From: Tsukamurella sp. M9C
Lineage (GTDB): Bacteria; Actinomycetota; Actinomycetes; Mycobacteriales; Mycobacteriaceae
Assembly (NCBI RefSeq): GCF_020169415.1
Contig: NZ_JAIULG010000016.1
Coordinates: 1 to 64,000, forward strand
Direction of reading: 5' to 3'
DNA: 64,000 nt
The notes under the pieces are model-generated. The model searched no databases. It was not told the origin of the DNA and worked only from the letters and a program-made list of their open reading frames with translations. The translations under genes and the position numbers were made by a program. Shown here piece by piece: positions 7,924 through 16,599 of the stretch. Positions within the stretch are counted from its first letter, which is position 1, and each line of letters starts with the position of its first letter.

Positions 7924-8837
7924 CCGATTCCGAGCGCCGCGGCCGCCTCGGCGAGCCGGGACGCCAGCGCGGCGCGGACCGCGGGCGGGCCCGTCACCTC
8001 GATGTGCGGCAGCGCGCCCCAGAGCGTCCACACCGCGCGCCCGAAGTCGCTGAAGCCGAGCGTGCCGGCACCGTCGGGCCCGGGCGGCGTGACCACCGTC
8101 CCGAACCCGGACAGCTTGGTCCAGCCGTACTCGTCGGCGCGCACCTCGACGACCACCGCGTCGTGCCCGGAGCGGAAGGACGCGCGCGAGTCCTCGAACT
8201 CGGCCGCCAGGTCCACCGTCTCCGGGCGGTGCGCGGCCTCGTCGAGCACCGTCACCGCGCAGAACCGCGAGGTGCGGTAGGTGCGCCGCTCGCCGTTCCG
8301 CAGGGCCATCAGGTACCAGGCCTGACCCGCGTGGATCAGACCGACGGGGTCGAGCGTCCGCTCGGTGGCGTCGCCCCCGCGCGGCCGGTACGTCGCCCGC
8401 ACCCGCAGCCCGTCGATGACGGCGCGCTGCAGCTCGCCGAGGTGCGGGTCGGGCTCGGGCGCGCGGGCGAAACCGTCGGGGCGCACGTGGATCCGCTGCG
8501 CGGCCGCCGCCGCTTCCCGACGGTGCGCCTCCGGCAGCGCCGCCGCCACCTTCCGCATGGCGCCCGCGAAGGCGGGGGAGTCGGGCGCCCCGGCGAGCAG
8601 GGCTTTCGCCTCGTCGAGGGTGAGGCCCGTGAGGTCGGTGCGGTAGCCGGGGAGCAGGCGGATGCCGCCGCCGCGCCCGCGATCGGTGTAGACGGGGACG
8701 CCCGCGACCCCGAGCGCCTCGACGTCGCGCAGCACGGTGCGGGTGGAGACCTCGAGCTCCGCGGCGATCTGCGCGGCCGTCATGGTGCCGCGGTGCCGCA
8801 GCAGCATGAGGACGGACAGGAGGCGGTCGGCGCGCAT
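7920..8837 (-). CDS. YafY/WYL-domain transcriptional regulator
   Basis: The 305-residue product has a DeoR-like HTH_11 at the N-terminus (RLLSVLMLLRHRGTMTAAQIAAELEVSTRTVLRDV split over residues 4-38) and a WYL domain in the middle (LIHAGQAWYLMALRNG), followed by a WCX-type C-terminus. Such proteins often repress a divergently encoded DinB-like or VOC gene. Here the divergent neighbour is a TIGR03086 protein, and a perfect nine-base inverted repeat lies between them at 8858-8880. Confidence 0.85.
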   Translation of the reverse strand: MRADRLLSVLMLLRHRGTMTAAQIAAELEVSTRTVLRDVEALGVAGVPVYTDRGRGGGIRLLPGYRTDLTGLTLDEAKALLAGAPDSPAFAGAMRKVAAALPEAHRREAAAAAQRIHVRPDGFARAPEPDPHLGELQRAVIDGLRVRATYRPRGGDATERTLDPVGLIHAGQAWYLMALRNGERRTYRTSRFCAVTVLDEAAHRPETVDLAAEFEDSRASFRSGHDAVVVEVRADEYGWTKLSGFGTVVTPPGPDGAGTLGFSDFGRAVWTLWGALPHIEVTGPPAVRAALASRLAEAAAALGIG

Positions 8838-8857
8838 GGATCTCAGAATGCCAGGAG

Positions 8858-8880
8858 AACATGACAGAAGGTGTCATGTT
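8858..8880. promoter_or_regulatory. Operator: AACATGACA-N5-TGTCATGTT
   Basis: Perfect nine-base arms at 8858-8866 and 8872-8880 sit between the WYL regulator and the divergent TIGR03086 gene, 21 bases from each start. Position and symmetry make it the likely site of the WYL regulator, acting on both genes. Confidence 0.7.
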
Positions 8881-8900
8881 AGGCCGGTTGAATCGCTCCC

Positions 8901-9479
8901 ATGACCAACACAGCCACTGATCCCCGCCCCTCCTACGCCGCCGCCACCGCCTGGGTGCAGTCCCTGCTCGCCACTGTCACCGAGGAGCAGCTCGCGCTGC
9001 CGACGCCGTGCGACGAGTTCGACGTCCGCGCCCTCGGTGAACACCTCATCGCCGTCGTGATGCGCGCCGAGGCGCTGGCGACCGTCGCCACGGTCGAGGG
9101 GCAGCCCTTCCGCGCCGAGGAGCACGACGCCGCCACGTACGGCGCGATCCGCGAGCGGGCGCTCGCGGCGTGGGACGTCGCCCCGCTCGAGCGCGAGGTC
9201 GCCGTCCCCTGGGGCGTCGTGCCGGGCTTCGCGGCGCTCGGCATGTACGTCAACGAGACCCTCGTGCACGGCTGGGACCTCGCCGTGGCCACGGGCCAGA
9301 CCGCCGAGTTCCCCGAGCCGGCGCTGCCGGAGGGCGTGCTCGCGGTCGTCAAGAGCGTGCTCCCCGCGGACTTCCGCGGGGGCGACGTGCCCTTCGGCCC
9401 CGTCGTCGAGCCGCGAGAGGGCGCCGGCCCCACCGAGCGCCTCGCCAACTGGAACGGCCACCACTGGCCCGCGGCCTGA
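8901..9479 (+). CDS. TIGR03086 family metal-binding protein (mycothiol-type MDMPI/DinB fold), copy 1
   Basis: The 192-residue product has the TIGR03086 pattern: a helix ending PTPCDEFDVRALGEHL (about 34-49, with a metal-binding His), then VNETLVHGWDLAVATGQ near 117-133, supplying a second His, and PTERLANWNGH at the end. The fold is that of mycothiol-dependent maleylpyruvate isomerase; the substrate is unknown. Probably controlled by the WYL regulator through the repeat at 8858. A diverged copy follows at 9535. Confidence 0.8.
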   Translation: MTNTATDPRPSYAAATAWVQSLLATVTEEQLALPTPCDEFDVRALGEHLIAVVMRAEALATVATVEGQPFRAEEHDAATYGAIRERALAAWDVAPLEREVAVPWGVVPGFAALGMYVNETLVHGWDLAVATGQTAEFPEPALPEGVLAVVKSVLPADFRGGDVPFGPVVEPREGAGPTERLANWNGHHWPAA

Positions 9480-9534
9480 CGTCGCGGCGTATTGAGGTCA
9501 GGAACTGGCATCTGGGGCGGATTGACTGGCGGGC

Positions 9535-10122
9535 ATGACCGACATCGCCCTTGATCCCCGTCCCGCCTACTCCGCCGCCACGGCGTGGGTGCAGTCCCTG
9601 CTGGAAGGTCTCACCGCCGACCAGCTCGGACGGCCCACGCCGTCCGGCGAGCTCGACGTCCGCGCGTTGGCCGGGCACCTGACCGCTCACTGCCTGCAGG
9701 TGATCGCGCTCGCGGAGAGCAGCACCGTCGCCGGCCTGCCGAACCTCGTGCCCGAGCACGACGCCGCGACCTACGCCGACGCCCGCGCGCGGGGCCTCGC
9801 CGCGTGGGCCGGCGCCCCGCTCGACGGGGTGGTGACCGCGCCGTGGGGCGAGGCGTCCGGCTCCGAGGCCCTCGCCACCTACGTCAACGAAGCGCTGGTG
9901 CACGGGTGGGACATCGCCGTCGCCACCGGGCAGCCGGCCGAGATCCCCGACGGTGCGGTCGCCGTGGCCGCCCTCGAGGTGGCGCGGGTCGCGATCCCGG
10001 CGGAACTGCGTGCGATGCCGGAGTTCCCGTTCGGCCCCGTCGTGGAGCCCCGCGAAGGCACGGGCCCCACCGAACGCCTCGCCAACTGGAACGGCCGCAG
10101 CGCGATCGGCTGGGGCGCATGA
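9535..10122 (+). CDS. TIGR03086 family metal-binding protein, copy 2
   Basis: The 195-residue product is a tandem paralog of the gene at 8901, sharing the start DPRP, the AATAWVQSLL helix, VNEALVHGWDIAVATGQ and PTERLANWNG. It differs at the first motif, where PTPCDEF of copy 1 is PTPSGEL, so a conserved Cys is lost while the following His-containing helix is kept. This suggests local duplication followed by divergence. The intergenic 55 bases carry no copy of the nine-base repeat. Confidence 0.8.
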   Translation: MTDIALDPRPAYSAATAWVQSLLEGLTADQLGRPTPSGELDVRALAGHLTAHCLQVIALAESSTVAGLPNLVPEHDAATYADARARGLAAWAGAPLDGVVTAPWGEASGSEALATYVNEALVHGWDIAVATGQPAEIPDGAVAVAALEVARVAIPAELRAMPEFPFGPVVEPREGTGPTERLANWNGRSAIGWGA

Positions 10123-10153
10123 GCACCGTCGGCGCCGCGTGGGTCGTGAGCCA

Positions 10154-10184
10154 TTGACATGAACGCCGGTTGAGGTCCTACCGT
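10154..10184 (+). promoter_or_regulatory. Promoter of the VOC gene
   Basis: TTGACA at 10154-10159 and TACCGT at 10179-10184 are 19 bases apart. The -10 box ends 7 nt before the ATG at 10192, so the transcript is probably leaderless. Confidence 0.5.
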
Positions 10185-10191
10185 CGAAAAC

Positions 10192-10566
10192 ATGAGCATC
10201 GAACTGAACCACACCATCGTCGCCGCCACCGACAACCTCGAGACCGCGCGGTTCCTCACCGAACTGCTCGGTCTCGAGGCTCCGGTGGACGTGGGCGGCG
10301 GCCACTTCCAGCAGGTCCGCCTGGCCAACGCCGTGGTGCTCGACGTCATGACCGTGCCCGGGCCCGTCCACCCGCAGCACTACGCCTTCCTCGTCTCCGA
10401 GCAGGAGTTCGACGAGATCTTCGCGCGCATCACCGCGCGCGGCCTCGGCTTCTACGCCCAGCCCGACGGCTCCGGCGTCGGGGAGATCAACCACCGCTTC
10501 GGCGGGCGCGGCGTCTACTTCCGCTCGCCCGACGGCCACGCCCTCGAGGCCCTCACCGCCGCCTGA
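10192..10566 (+). CDS. VOC (glyoxalase/bleomycin resistance) family protein
   Basis: The 124-residue product has two beta-alpha-beta modules of the vicinal oxygen chelate fold: HTIVAATDNLETARFLTELLG at the start and HYAFLVSEQEFDEIFARI in the second half, ending with the typical GGRGVYFRSPDGHALE. His4-type and Glu residues at the usual metal positions are present. The substrate is unknown. It follows two TIGR03086 genes and may belong to the same stress or thiol-related set, though it has its own promoter. Confidence 0.8.
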   Translation: MSIELNHTIVAATDNLETARFLTELLGLEAPVDVGGGHFQQVRLANAVVLDVMTVPGPVHPQHYAFLVSEQEFDEIFARITARGLGFYAQPDGSGVGEINHRFGGRGVYFRSPDGHALEALTAA

Positions 10567-10760
10567 CCCCGCGGAAATCCGTTGCCCGCCGCTGTCCGCG
10601 CGCGCATGGGGAGTCGGTGTCTGGTGGGGGATTCGGCGCCGCGCGGGGGACGACCGAGCCCTCATGAGGAGCACGGCGTGCCGTGGGGGAGCGAACGCCG
10701 GAGCCGCGGTTCGGGGCGGCGCGGGGGACGAACGCTCACATGTGGTCGCGAGCCCCGCCG
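10567..10760. repeat. Second G-run repeat island
   Basis: Non-coding stretch with several GGGGGA runs. It contains exact 16- and 17-base matches, inverted, to the island at 286-600, and a CCTCATGAGG-type palindrome also approximated there. The following 100 bases up to 10876 hold no gene that I can support. Confidence 0.6.
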
Positions 10761-10876
10761 CCGCGCGAGCTCGGGGTATGCGGTTCTTGCATGGGTGATC
10801 GCTCGAATATCGCCTCTGACCTGCGTGTTCATGGGTATTCGTGACACGCATGGCTGTTCGGAGCGAAGATCGCCCC

Positions 10877-10924
10877 GCAGCCGCAGCCGCAGCCGCAGCC
10901 GCAGCCGCAGCCGCAGCCGCAGCC
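10877..10924. repeat. Hexanucleotide microsatellite, GCAGCC x 8
   Basis: Eight perfect tandem GCAGCC units end two bases outside the stop codon of the SNF2 helicase gene. Perfect hexamer arrays can change length by slippage. Gain or loss of units cannot alter the helicase frame, because the array lies after the stop. Confidence 0.9.
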
Positions 10925-10926
10925 GC

Positions 10927-13900
10927 TCAGTCCTCGAACAGCGCGCGGATGTCGGAGGCGGCCAGGCGCGCGTCGAAGCCGCCCTCGCCGCCGACGACGG
11001 ACTCGAACAGCGCTGCCTTGCGCTCCTTGAGCGCCATCACCTTGTCCTCGATGGTGTCGGCGGACACCAGCCGGTAGACCATCACGCTGCGGGTCTGCCC
11101 GATGCGGTGCGCGCGGTCGATGGCCTGCGCCTCGGCGGCAGGGTTCCACCACGGGTCCAGCAGGAAGCAGTAGTCGGCCTGCACCAGGTTGAGGCCGAAG
11201 CCGCCGGCCTTGAGCGAGATGAGGAAGACCTGGACCTCGCCGGAGGTGAACTTCTCGATCGCCGCGGGCCGGTCCGTGGTCGATCCGTCGAGGTAGGCGT
11301 ACTCGACGCCCTCCTCGTCGAGCCGCTCGGCGGCCTTGCGCAGGAAGCCGGTGAACTGGCTGAACACCAGCACGGCGTGCTTCTCCTCGAGCAGCTCGTC
11401 GAGCTTCTCCACCAGGAAGTCGAGCTTGGCGACGTCCTCCACCGCCAGCTCCTCGTCCACCAGCGACGGGTCGAGCGCGAGGCGCCGCAGCATGGTCAGC
11501 GACCGCAGGATCTCGAACCGGTTGCCCTCGAAGTCGTCCAGCAGGCCCAGCAACTTCGCCCGCTGATCGGCGAGCACGCGGTCGTAGGTGTGCCGGTGCT
11601 CCTCCGAGAGCTCCACCTGCACCACGGATTCCGTCTTCTCCGGCAGGTCCTTCGCGACCAGGTCCTTGGTGCGCCGCAGCATGAACGGCCGCACGCGGCG
11701 CCGCAGCCGGGCCAGGCGGTCGTCGTCGCCGCCGCGCTCGATGGGCCGCCGGTACTCCTCCGCGAACCACGACCGCCCGGGGAACAGTCCCGGGACCGTC
11801 AGCGCGGTGAGTGCCCACAGCTCCTCGAGGTGGTTCTCCATCGGGGTGCCGGTCACGGCCAGGGTGAACGGCCGGTCCAGCAGCGTCACCGCGGCGAAGG
11901 CCTTCGACCGCGGGTTCTTCACGAACTGCGCCTCGTCGAGGATCACGCCCGCCCACGACACGGCGGCGTACTCCTCGGCGTCCAGCCGCAGCAGCGTGTA
12001 CGAGGTCAGCACCAGGTCCGCGCCGGCGACCACCGAGCTGATCGAGGTGCCCGACTTCCGCGAGGTCTCGGAGACCACCGCCACCGACAGGTGCGGCGCG
12101 AACCGCTTGCACTCGGCGGCCCAGTTGCCCACCACCGACGTCGGCGCCACCACCAGGAACGGCCCGGGCCGCCCCGGCGCGCGCTCGTGCGCCCGGCAGA
12201 TCAGCGCGAGCGTCTGCACCGTCTTGCCGAGGCCCATGTCGTCGGCGAGGATGCCGCCGAAATCGTTGTCGTACAGGAAGGACAGCCAGTCCAGGCCGTC
12301 GCGCTGGTAGGGCCGGAGCTCGGCGCGCAGGGTCGACGGTGCCTCCTGCCGCGCCAGGTCGCCCGCGGTCAGGGCGCCCACCCTGCGGGACCAGTCACCG
12401 TCGAAGTCGGTGGCGTCCGCGAGGTCGGCGAGGTCGTCGACCAGGCCCGCCTGGAACCGGCTGATCCGCAGCCCGCGGTCGTCGGAGCCTGCGCCGGTCC
12501 GTGCCGCGCGGCGCGCGCCCCGCGCCGGCAGGTCCCGCGCCTCGCCGATCAGTTCCCGCAGCCGGTCGAAGCGCTCGCCGTCGATGCGGGCCAACACGCC
12601 GCCGGGCGTGACGAGGGTGTCGTGGCCCGCGGCGACGGCCGTGAAGACGTCCCGGAACGGGACCTCCTCGCCGTCGACCTCCACGGCGACCTCGAGGTCG
12701 AACCAGTCCGTCGACGGGTTGTCGGAGTCGCCGCGCACCCGCACGGACACCGACGCCGAGCCCTGCGCCCAGCGGAACCCGGGGTCGTCGCTGACCTCCA
12801 CGACGACCGACGGCACCGACCGCAGCACGGGCGCGACCTCGGCCAGCCACACCGCGGCCTCGGTGCCCCGGTAGAAGCCCTGCGAGTGGTCCACGCCGAC
12901 GGCCGCCTCGCGCAGCGCCACGGCCATCGCGCGGGTGACCCGCTGCTGCCCGACGGCGTCGGCGAGGCCGGCCGGCTCGCGGCCGAGGACGAAGTCGCGG
13001 GTCTCGCCGCCGACGGTGTAGCGCCACTTCCAGTCGACCTCGAGCTCGGCGGCCTCGGGGAAGTAGCGGGCGGTGCACAGCAGCTCGGGGCCCAGCACCT
13101 CGACCTCGCCGACCAGCTGGTCCGGGTCGCGGACGGGCGCGACGGCCGCCAGGTAGGGCAGGTACTTCTCGCGCAGCTCGGGCACCGCCTCGGCGGGCAC
13201 CTGCACCGGGGTGAACCGGCGCAGCGCGGTGGTGTGCTGCGCGGACAGCGGCGGATCGAGCGGCGCGAGGCGCAGCACGTCGCCGTCCTGCTGGAAGACG
13301 CCGAGGGCGCGGTGCGCGCCGAGCAATCCCCCGGTGAAGGTCCGCGGACCGTCGCCGAAATCGACCTCCCGGTCCAGCTCCACGCTCCCGTCCACCGAGC
13401 GGGTGACGAGCCCGAGTCGCGTCGGCGGGCCGAGGACCACGGTGCCGCGCGCCTTCTTGCTCAGCAGCGGCACGCCCGCGTCGCGGACGGCGCGCAACTG
13501 GTCCCACAACAGCGGGGTGTCCACCATCCCGAGATCGGCCCAGGCGTCCACGCCGTACAGCGACCAGGTGATGAGCTGCGCCAGCGGCGCCAGGACGTCG
13601 CGCTGCGCGGGCGCGACCCGCGGCGCGGTGGCGATGGTGCGCCACCGCACGTCGCCCGCGACCCACGAGCCGTCGCGCATGCCGGGCGTCGCGAGTCGCA
13701 CCTGCAGGCGCTGTCCGGAGACGACGCCGCGCTCGTCGACCTCGAACTGCAGCGCCACGGGCAGCACGGCGGCGCTCGCCCGCGGGGCCTCCGGCAGCAG
13801 GGCGGCGAGCTGCCGCTCCCACGGGTCCGGCTGCGGGGCGTCGCTCTCCTCGATGTCCTCCGCGGTGAGCTCGAGCAGCAGGGCCGCGCCGTGCTTGCAG

Positions 13901-14160
13901 TTGAGGGCGACGGGGCAGGTGCACAGGCTGCGCACGGGCCGCCAGCCGGAGCCGCCCGGCTCGATCCACACCTGCGTGTCGTACTCGCGGGATCCGGCGA
14001 CGACGCCCGTGACGAGGCGCTTCTCGTCGTCCCACTCGAGGTCGCCGATGAGGCCGGTGCCCACGTACTCGCCCGCGCGACGCACGGTCGGCCCCCCGAA
14101 GAAGCCGATCAGGTCCTCGGGGGTGAACGAGGGCCCTCCGCCGGCAGTCGATGCGCTCAT
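10927..14160 (-). CDS. SNF2/SWI2-family helicase with N-terminal SWIM zinc finger
   Basis: This 1077-residue protein starts with a SWIM-type zinc finger (Cys and His in LCTCPVALNCKHGAALLLEL, about 79-93), followed by a long middle region. It has a SNF2 ATPase with Walker A in DDMGLGKTVQT near 640, DEAQ near 740 and, in the second RecA lobe, LISLKAGGFGLNLVQAD and IDRAHRIGQ near 985-1020. It is probably a DNA-dependent ATPase remodelling protein-DNA complexes, perhaps in repair or transcription recycling. The ATG at 14160 is preferred; a TTG two codons upstream sits 6 nt after a TAGACT box. Confidence 0.9.
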   Translation of the reverse strand: MSASTAGGGPSFTPEDLIGFFGGPTVRRAGEYVGTGLIGDLEWDDEKRLVTGVVAGSREYDTQVWIEPGGSGWRPVRSLCTCPVALNCKHGAALLLELTAEDIEESDAPQPDPWERQLAALLPEAPRASAAVLPVALQFEVDERGVVSGQRLQVRLATPGMRDGSWVAGDVRWRTIATAPRVAPAQRDVLAPLAQLITWSLYGVDAWADLGMVDTPLLWDQLRAVRDAGVPLLSKKARGTVVLGPPTRLGLVTRSVDGSVELDREVDFGDGPRTFTGGLLGAHRALGVFQQDGDVLRLAPLDPPLSAQHTTALRRFTPVQVPAEAVPELREKYLPYLAAVAPVRDPDQLVGEVEVLGPELLCTARYFPEAAELEVDWKWRYTVGGETRDFVLGREPAGLADAVGQQRVTRAMAVALREAAVGVDHSQGFYRGTEAAVWLAEVAPVLRSVPSVVVEVSDDPGFRWAQGSASVSVRVRGDSDNPSTDWFDLEVAVEVDGEEVPFRDVFTAVAAGHDTLVTPGGVLARIDGERFDRLRELIGEARDLPARGARRAARTGAGSDDRGLRISRFQAGLVDDLADLADATDFDGDWSRRVGALTAGDLARQEAPSTLRAELRPYQRDGLDWLSFLYDNDFGGILADDMGLGKTVQTLALICRAHERAPGRPGPFLVVAPTSVVGNWAAECKRFAPHLSVAVVSETSRKSGTSISSVVAGADLVLTSYTLLRLDAEEYAAVSWAGVILDEAQFVKNPRSKAFAAVTLLDRPFTLAVTGTPMENHLEELWALTALTVPGLFPGRSWFAEEYRRPIERGGDDDRLARLRRRVRPFMLRRTKDLVAKDLPEKTESVVQVELSEEHRHTYDRVLADQRAKLLGLLDDFEGNRFEILRSLTMLRRLALDPSLVDEELAVEDVAKLDFLVEKLDELLEEKHAVLVFSQFTGFLRKAAERLDEEGVEYAYLDGSTTDRPAAIEKFTSGEVQVFLISLKAGGFGLNLVQADYCFLLDPWWNPAAEAQAIDRAHRIGQTRSVMVYRLVSADTIEDKVMALKERKAALFESVVGGEGGFDARLAASDIRALFED

Positions 14161-14198
14161 GGTCAAGCGGACAGTCTAGCGCGGCTCGGTGAACGCCG

Positions 14199-15116
14199 TC
14201 AGGGTCGTGCGCCGGGTCCGGGAACGCCCAGGAGGACGCCGCGCATCGAGTCCACCTGCGCGCGCAGCGCCGTGACGACCGCGGCCACCTCCCGCCGCTG
14301 CGCGGCCTCGGGCCGCACCACCATCCAGTACTCCAGCTGCACGGAGACGTCGTCGGGCAGCACCCGCACCAGGTCGGGCCGGGCGTCGGCGAGGAAGCAG
14401 GGGAGCAGGCCCAGCCCGGCGCCGGCGCAGGTGGCCTCGACGTGGACGAGCACGTTCGTCGAGCTGAGCCGGTCGGTCATGTCGGGCACCAGCACCCGCG
14501 CGAGGTCCAAGTCGTCGACGGTGAGCATCGAGTCGATGAAGTAGACGAGCGGCCGCCCGGCCAGGTCGCGGGGTCGCTGCGGTGCCCCGTCGGCGGCGAG
14601 GTACTGCCGCGAGCCGTACAGGCCGAGCCGGTAGGGCGCCAGCAGCTCGGGTTCCACCCGGTAGGTCTCGGGCCGTCCTACGACGACCTCGACGTCCACG
14701 CCCGAGCGGGTCGACGGTGCGCGGCGCGTCACCGTCAGCAGGTCGACGGACAGCCGCGGGTGCGCCCGCCCCAGCTGCGCGATCGCGGGCGCGACGACGC
14801 GGGCGCTGAAGCCGTCGGTCGCGGCGATGCGGACCTTGCCGTGCAGGTCGTCGGCGGTGTCGGCGTCGAGGCCGTGCAGCACCGCCTCGATCCGCTCGGC
14901 GGCGCTCACCCCCGCTCGGCCCAGTTCGGTGAGCTCCCAGCCGGCCGCGCCGCGGGCGAGCAGCGGCCCGCCGAGCGCCTGCTCGAGGGCCGCGACCCGG
15001 CGCGAGGCGGTGGTGTGGTTGATGCCCAGCAGGTCGGCCGCGGCGGTGTACCGGCCGGTCCGCGCGACGGCCAGCAGGGTGAGCAGGCCGTCGGCGCTCG
15101 GCTCAGGAGTGTGCAT
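14199..15116 (-). CDS. LysR family transcriptional regulator
   Basis: The 305-residue product has an N-terminal winged helix (LLTLLAVARTGRYTAAADLLGINHTTASRRVAALEQ split over about 10-45) and a substrate-binding effector domain. It is divergent from a metabolite:proton symporter and a 3-hydroxybutyrate dehydrogenase, so it probably activates them in response to the transported acid. Its start codon lies inside a perfect palindrome, TGCATGGATGCA at 15112-15123, which may mediate autoregulation. Confidence 0.85.
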   Translation of the reverse strand: MHTPEPSADGLLTLLAVARTGRYTAAADLLGINHTTASRRVAALEQALGGPLLARGAAGWELTELGRAGVSAAERIEAVLHGLDADTADDLHGKVRIAATDGFSARVVAPAIAQLGRAHPRLSVDLLTVTRRAPSTRSGVDVEVVVGRPETYRVEPELLAPYRLGLYGSRQYLAADGAPQRPRDLAGRPLVYFIDSMLTVDDLDLARVLVPDMTDRLSSTNVLVHVEATCAGAGLGLLPCFLADARPDLVRVLPDDVSVQLEYWMVVRPEAAQRREVAAVVTALRAQVDSMRGVLLGVPGPGARP

Positions 15117-15237
15117 GGATGCAGATCCGATCCGCGGATGTGGGCATTGTGTGTGCGATTTTATCCATACATACTGCGTTGAGCATGGCGTGCGTCACAT
15201 CCGTTCGGCGCCGTGATCCGTCGCACAAGGAGTGGAT
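15112..15237. promoter_or_regulatory. Divergent control region with LysR-type sites
   Basis: This region between the LysR and symporter genes holds TGCATGGATGCA at 15112-15123, a perfect ATCCGCGGAT palindrome just after it, and an AT-rich segment around GCGATTTTATCC flanked by TGTGTG and CATACA, which resembles a LysR box. It is AT-rich for this genome. An AAGGAG ribosome site at 15227-15232 precedes the symporter ATG. Confidence 0.5.
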
Positions 15238-16599
15238 ATGACGCAGACCGACCTGGAGCAGCCGCGCGGGCTCCGGAAGATCGTCGCCGCGTCGATGGCC
15301 GGCACGGTCGTCGAGTGGTACGAGTTCTTCCTCTACGGCATCGCCGCCACGGTGGTGTTCAACAAGATCTTCTTCAAGGCCGGCGCGAGCGAGTACGACG
15401 CGATCATCGCCGCCTTCGTCACCTACGCCGTGGGCTTCGCGGCCCGCCCGGTCGGCGGCATCGTCTTCGGCCACCTCGGCGACAAGCTGGGCCGCAAGAA
15501 GCTCCTGCAGGTCTCGATCCTCATGGTCGGCGTCGCGACCTTCCTCATGGGCTGCCTGCCCACCTTCGACCAGATCGGCTACTGGGCGCCCTTCCTGCTC
15601 GTGGTCCTGCGCTTCATCCAGGGCTTTGCGGTCGGCGGCGAGTGGGGCGGCGCGGTGCTGCTCGTCGCGGAGCACAGCCCGAACAAGTCCCGCGGCTTCT
15701 GGGCGTCGTGGCCGCAGGCCGGCGTTCCGGGCGGCAACCTGGCCGCCACCGTCGTGCTGCTGATCCTGACCAACGCGCTGTCCGAGGCGGACTTCCTCGC
15801 GTGGGGCTGGCGCGTCGCGTTCTGGCTGTCGGCCGTGATCGTGCTGGTGGGCTACTACATCCGCACGCAGGTCGACGAGTCGCCGCTGTTCAAGGAGGCC
15901 CAGCAGGAGATCGCGAAGGAGAAGGCCGTCTCGTACGGCGTCGTCGAGGTCGTCAAGCGTTACCCCCGCGGCGTGCTCTCGGCGATGGGCCTGCGCTTCG
16001 GCGAGAACATCTTCTACTACCTCGTGGTCACCTTCTCGATCACCTACCTCAAGACCGTCGTGAAGATGGACACCTCCGACATCCTGATGTGGCTGCTCAT
16101 CGCGCACGCCGTGCACTTCGCGGTCATGCCGCTGGCGGGCGCGCTCACCGACCGCGTCGGCCGTCGCCCCGTGTACTGGGTCGGCGCCGCCCTCGCCGCC
16201 ACCTGGGGCTTCTTCGCCTTCCCGATGTTCGACACCGGCCACGGCGTGGTCGTGGTCGCCGCGGTCACGATCGGCCTGATGTTCCACGCCCTGATGTACG
16301 CGCCGCAGCCCGCGATCATGGCGGAGTCCTTCCCCACCCGGATGCGCTACTCGGGCGTCTCGGTCGCGGCGCAGGTCACCTCGGTCGTCGCCGGCTCGCT
16401 GGCGCCGATCATCGCGACCAAGCTGCTCAAGGACTTCGGCTCGTCGGTGCCCGTCGCGGTGTACCTCGCGCTCGCGTGCGGCATCACCTTCCTCGCGGTC
16501 TTCTTCGTCCGCGAGACCAAGGGCATCGACCTCGCCACGATCGACGAGGAGGACCGGGCGGCCCTGCAGGCCGAGCAGGCCACCGGGGCCCGCGCGTGA
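15238..16599 (+). CDS. MHS-family metabolite:proton symporter (major facilitator)
   Basis: The 453-residue protein has about 12 membrane segments and MHS hallmarks: GTVVEWYEFFLYG near residue 20, FGHLGDKLGRKK between helices 2 and 3, and FIQGFAVGGEWGGAVLL near 125. The family takes up carboxylates and related solutes such as alpha-ketoglutarate, shikimate or proline/betaine. The ATG has AAGGAG five bases upstream. The following gene overlaps it by four bases (GTGA), so uptake of a hydroxy acid such as 3-hydroxybutyrate is the working inference. Confidence 0.85.
   Translation: MTQTDLEQPRGLRKIVAASMAGTVVEWYEFFLYGIAATVVFNKIFFKAGASEYDAIIAAFVTYAVGFAARPVGGIVFGHLGDKLGRKKLLQVSILMVGVATFLMGCLPTFDQIGYWAPFLLVVLRFIQGFAVGGEWGGAVLLVAEHSPNKSRGFWASWPQAGVPGGNLAATVVLLILTNALSEADFLAWGWRVAFWLSAVIVLVGYYIRTQVDESPLFKEAQQEIAKEKAVSYGVVEVVKRYPRGVLSAMGLRFGENIFYYLVVTFSITYLKTVVKMDTSDILMWLLIAHAVHFAVMPLAGALTDRVGRRPVYWVGAALAATWGFFAFPMFDTGHGVVVVAAVTIGLMFHALMYAPQPAIMAESFPTRMRYSGVSVAAQVTSVVAGSLAPIIATKLLKDFGSSVPVAVYLALACGITFLAVFFVRETKGIDLATIDEEDRAALQAEQATGARA

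Noticed and set aside
10582-14544. Very long open frame on the plus strand (1320 codons)
   Set aside because: It lies antisense to the SNF2 helicase, whose motifs are complete. The frame has no family resemblance and is a product of high GC.
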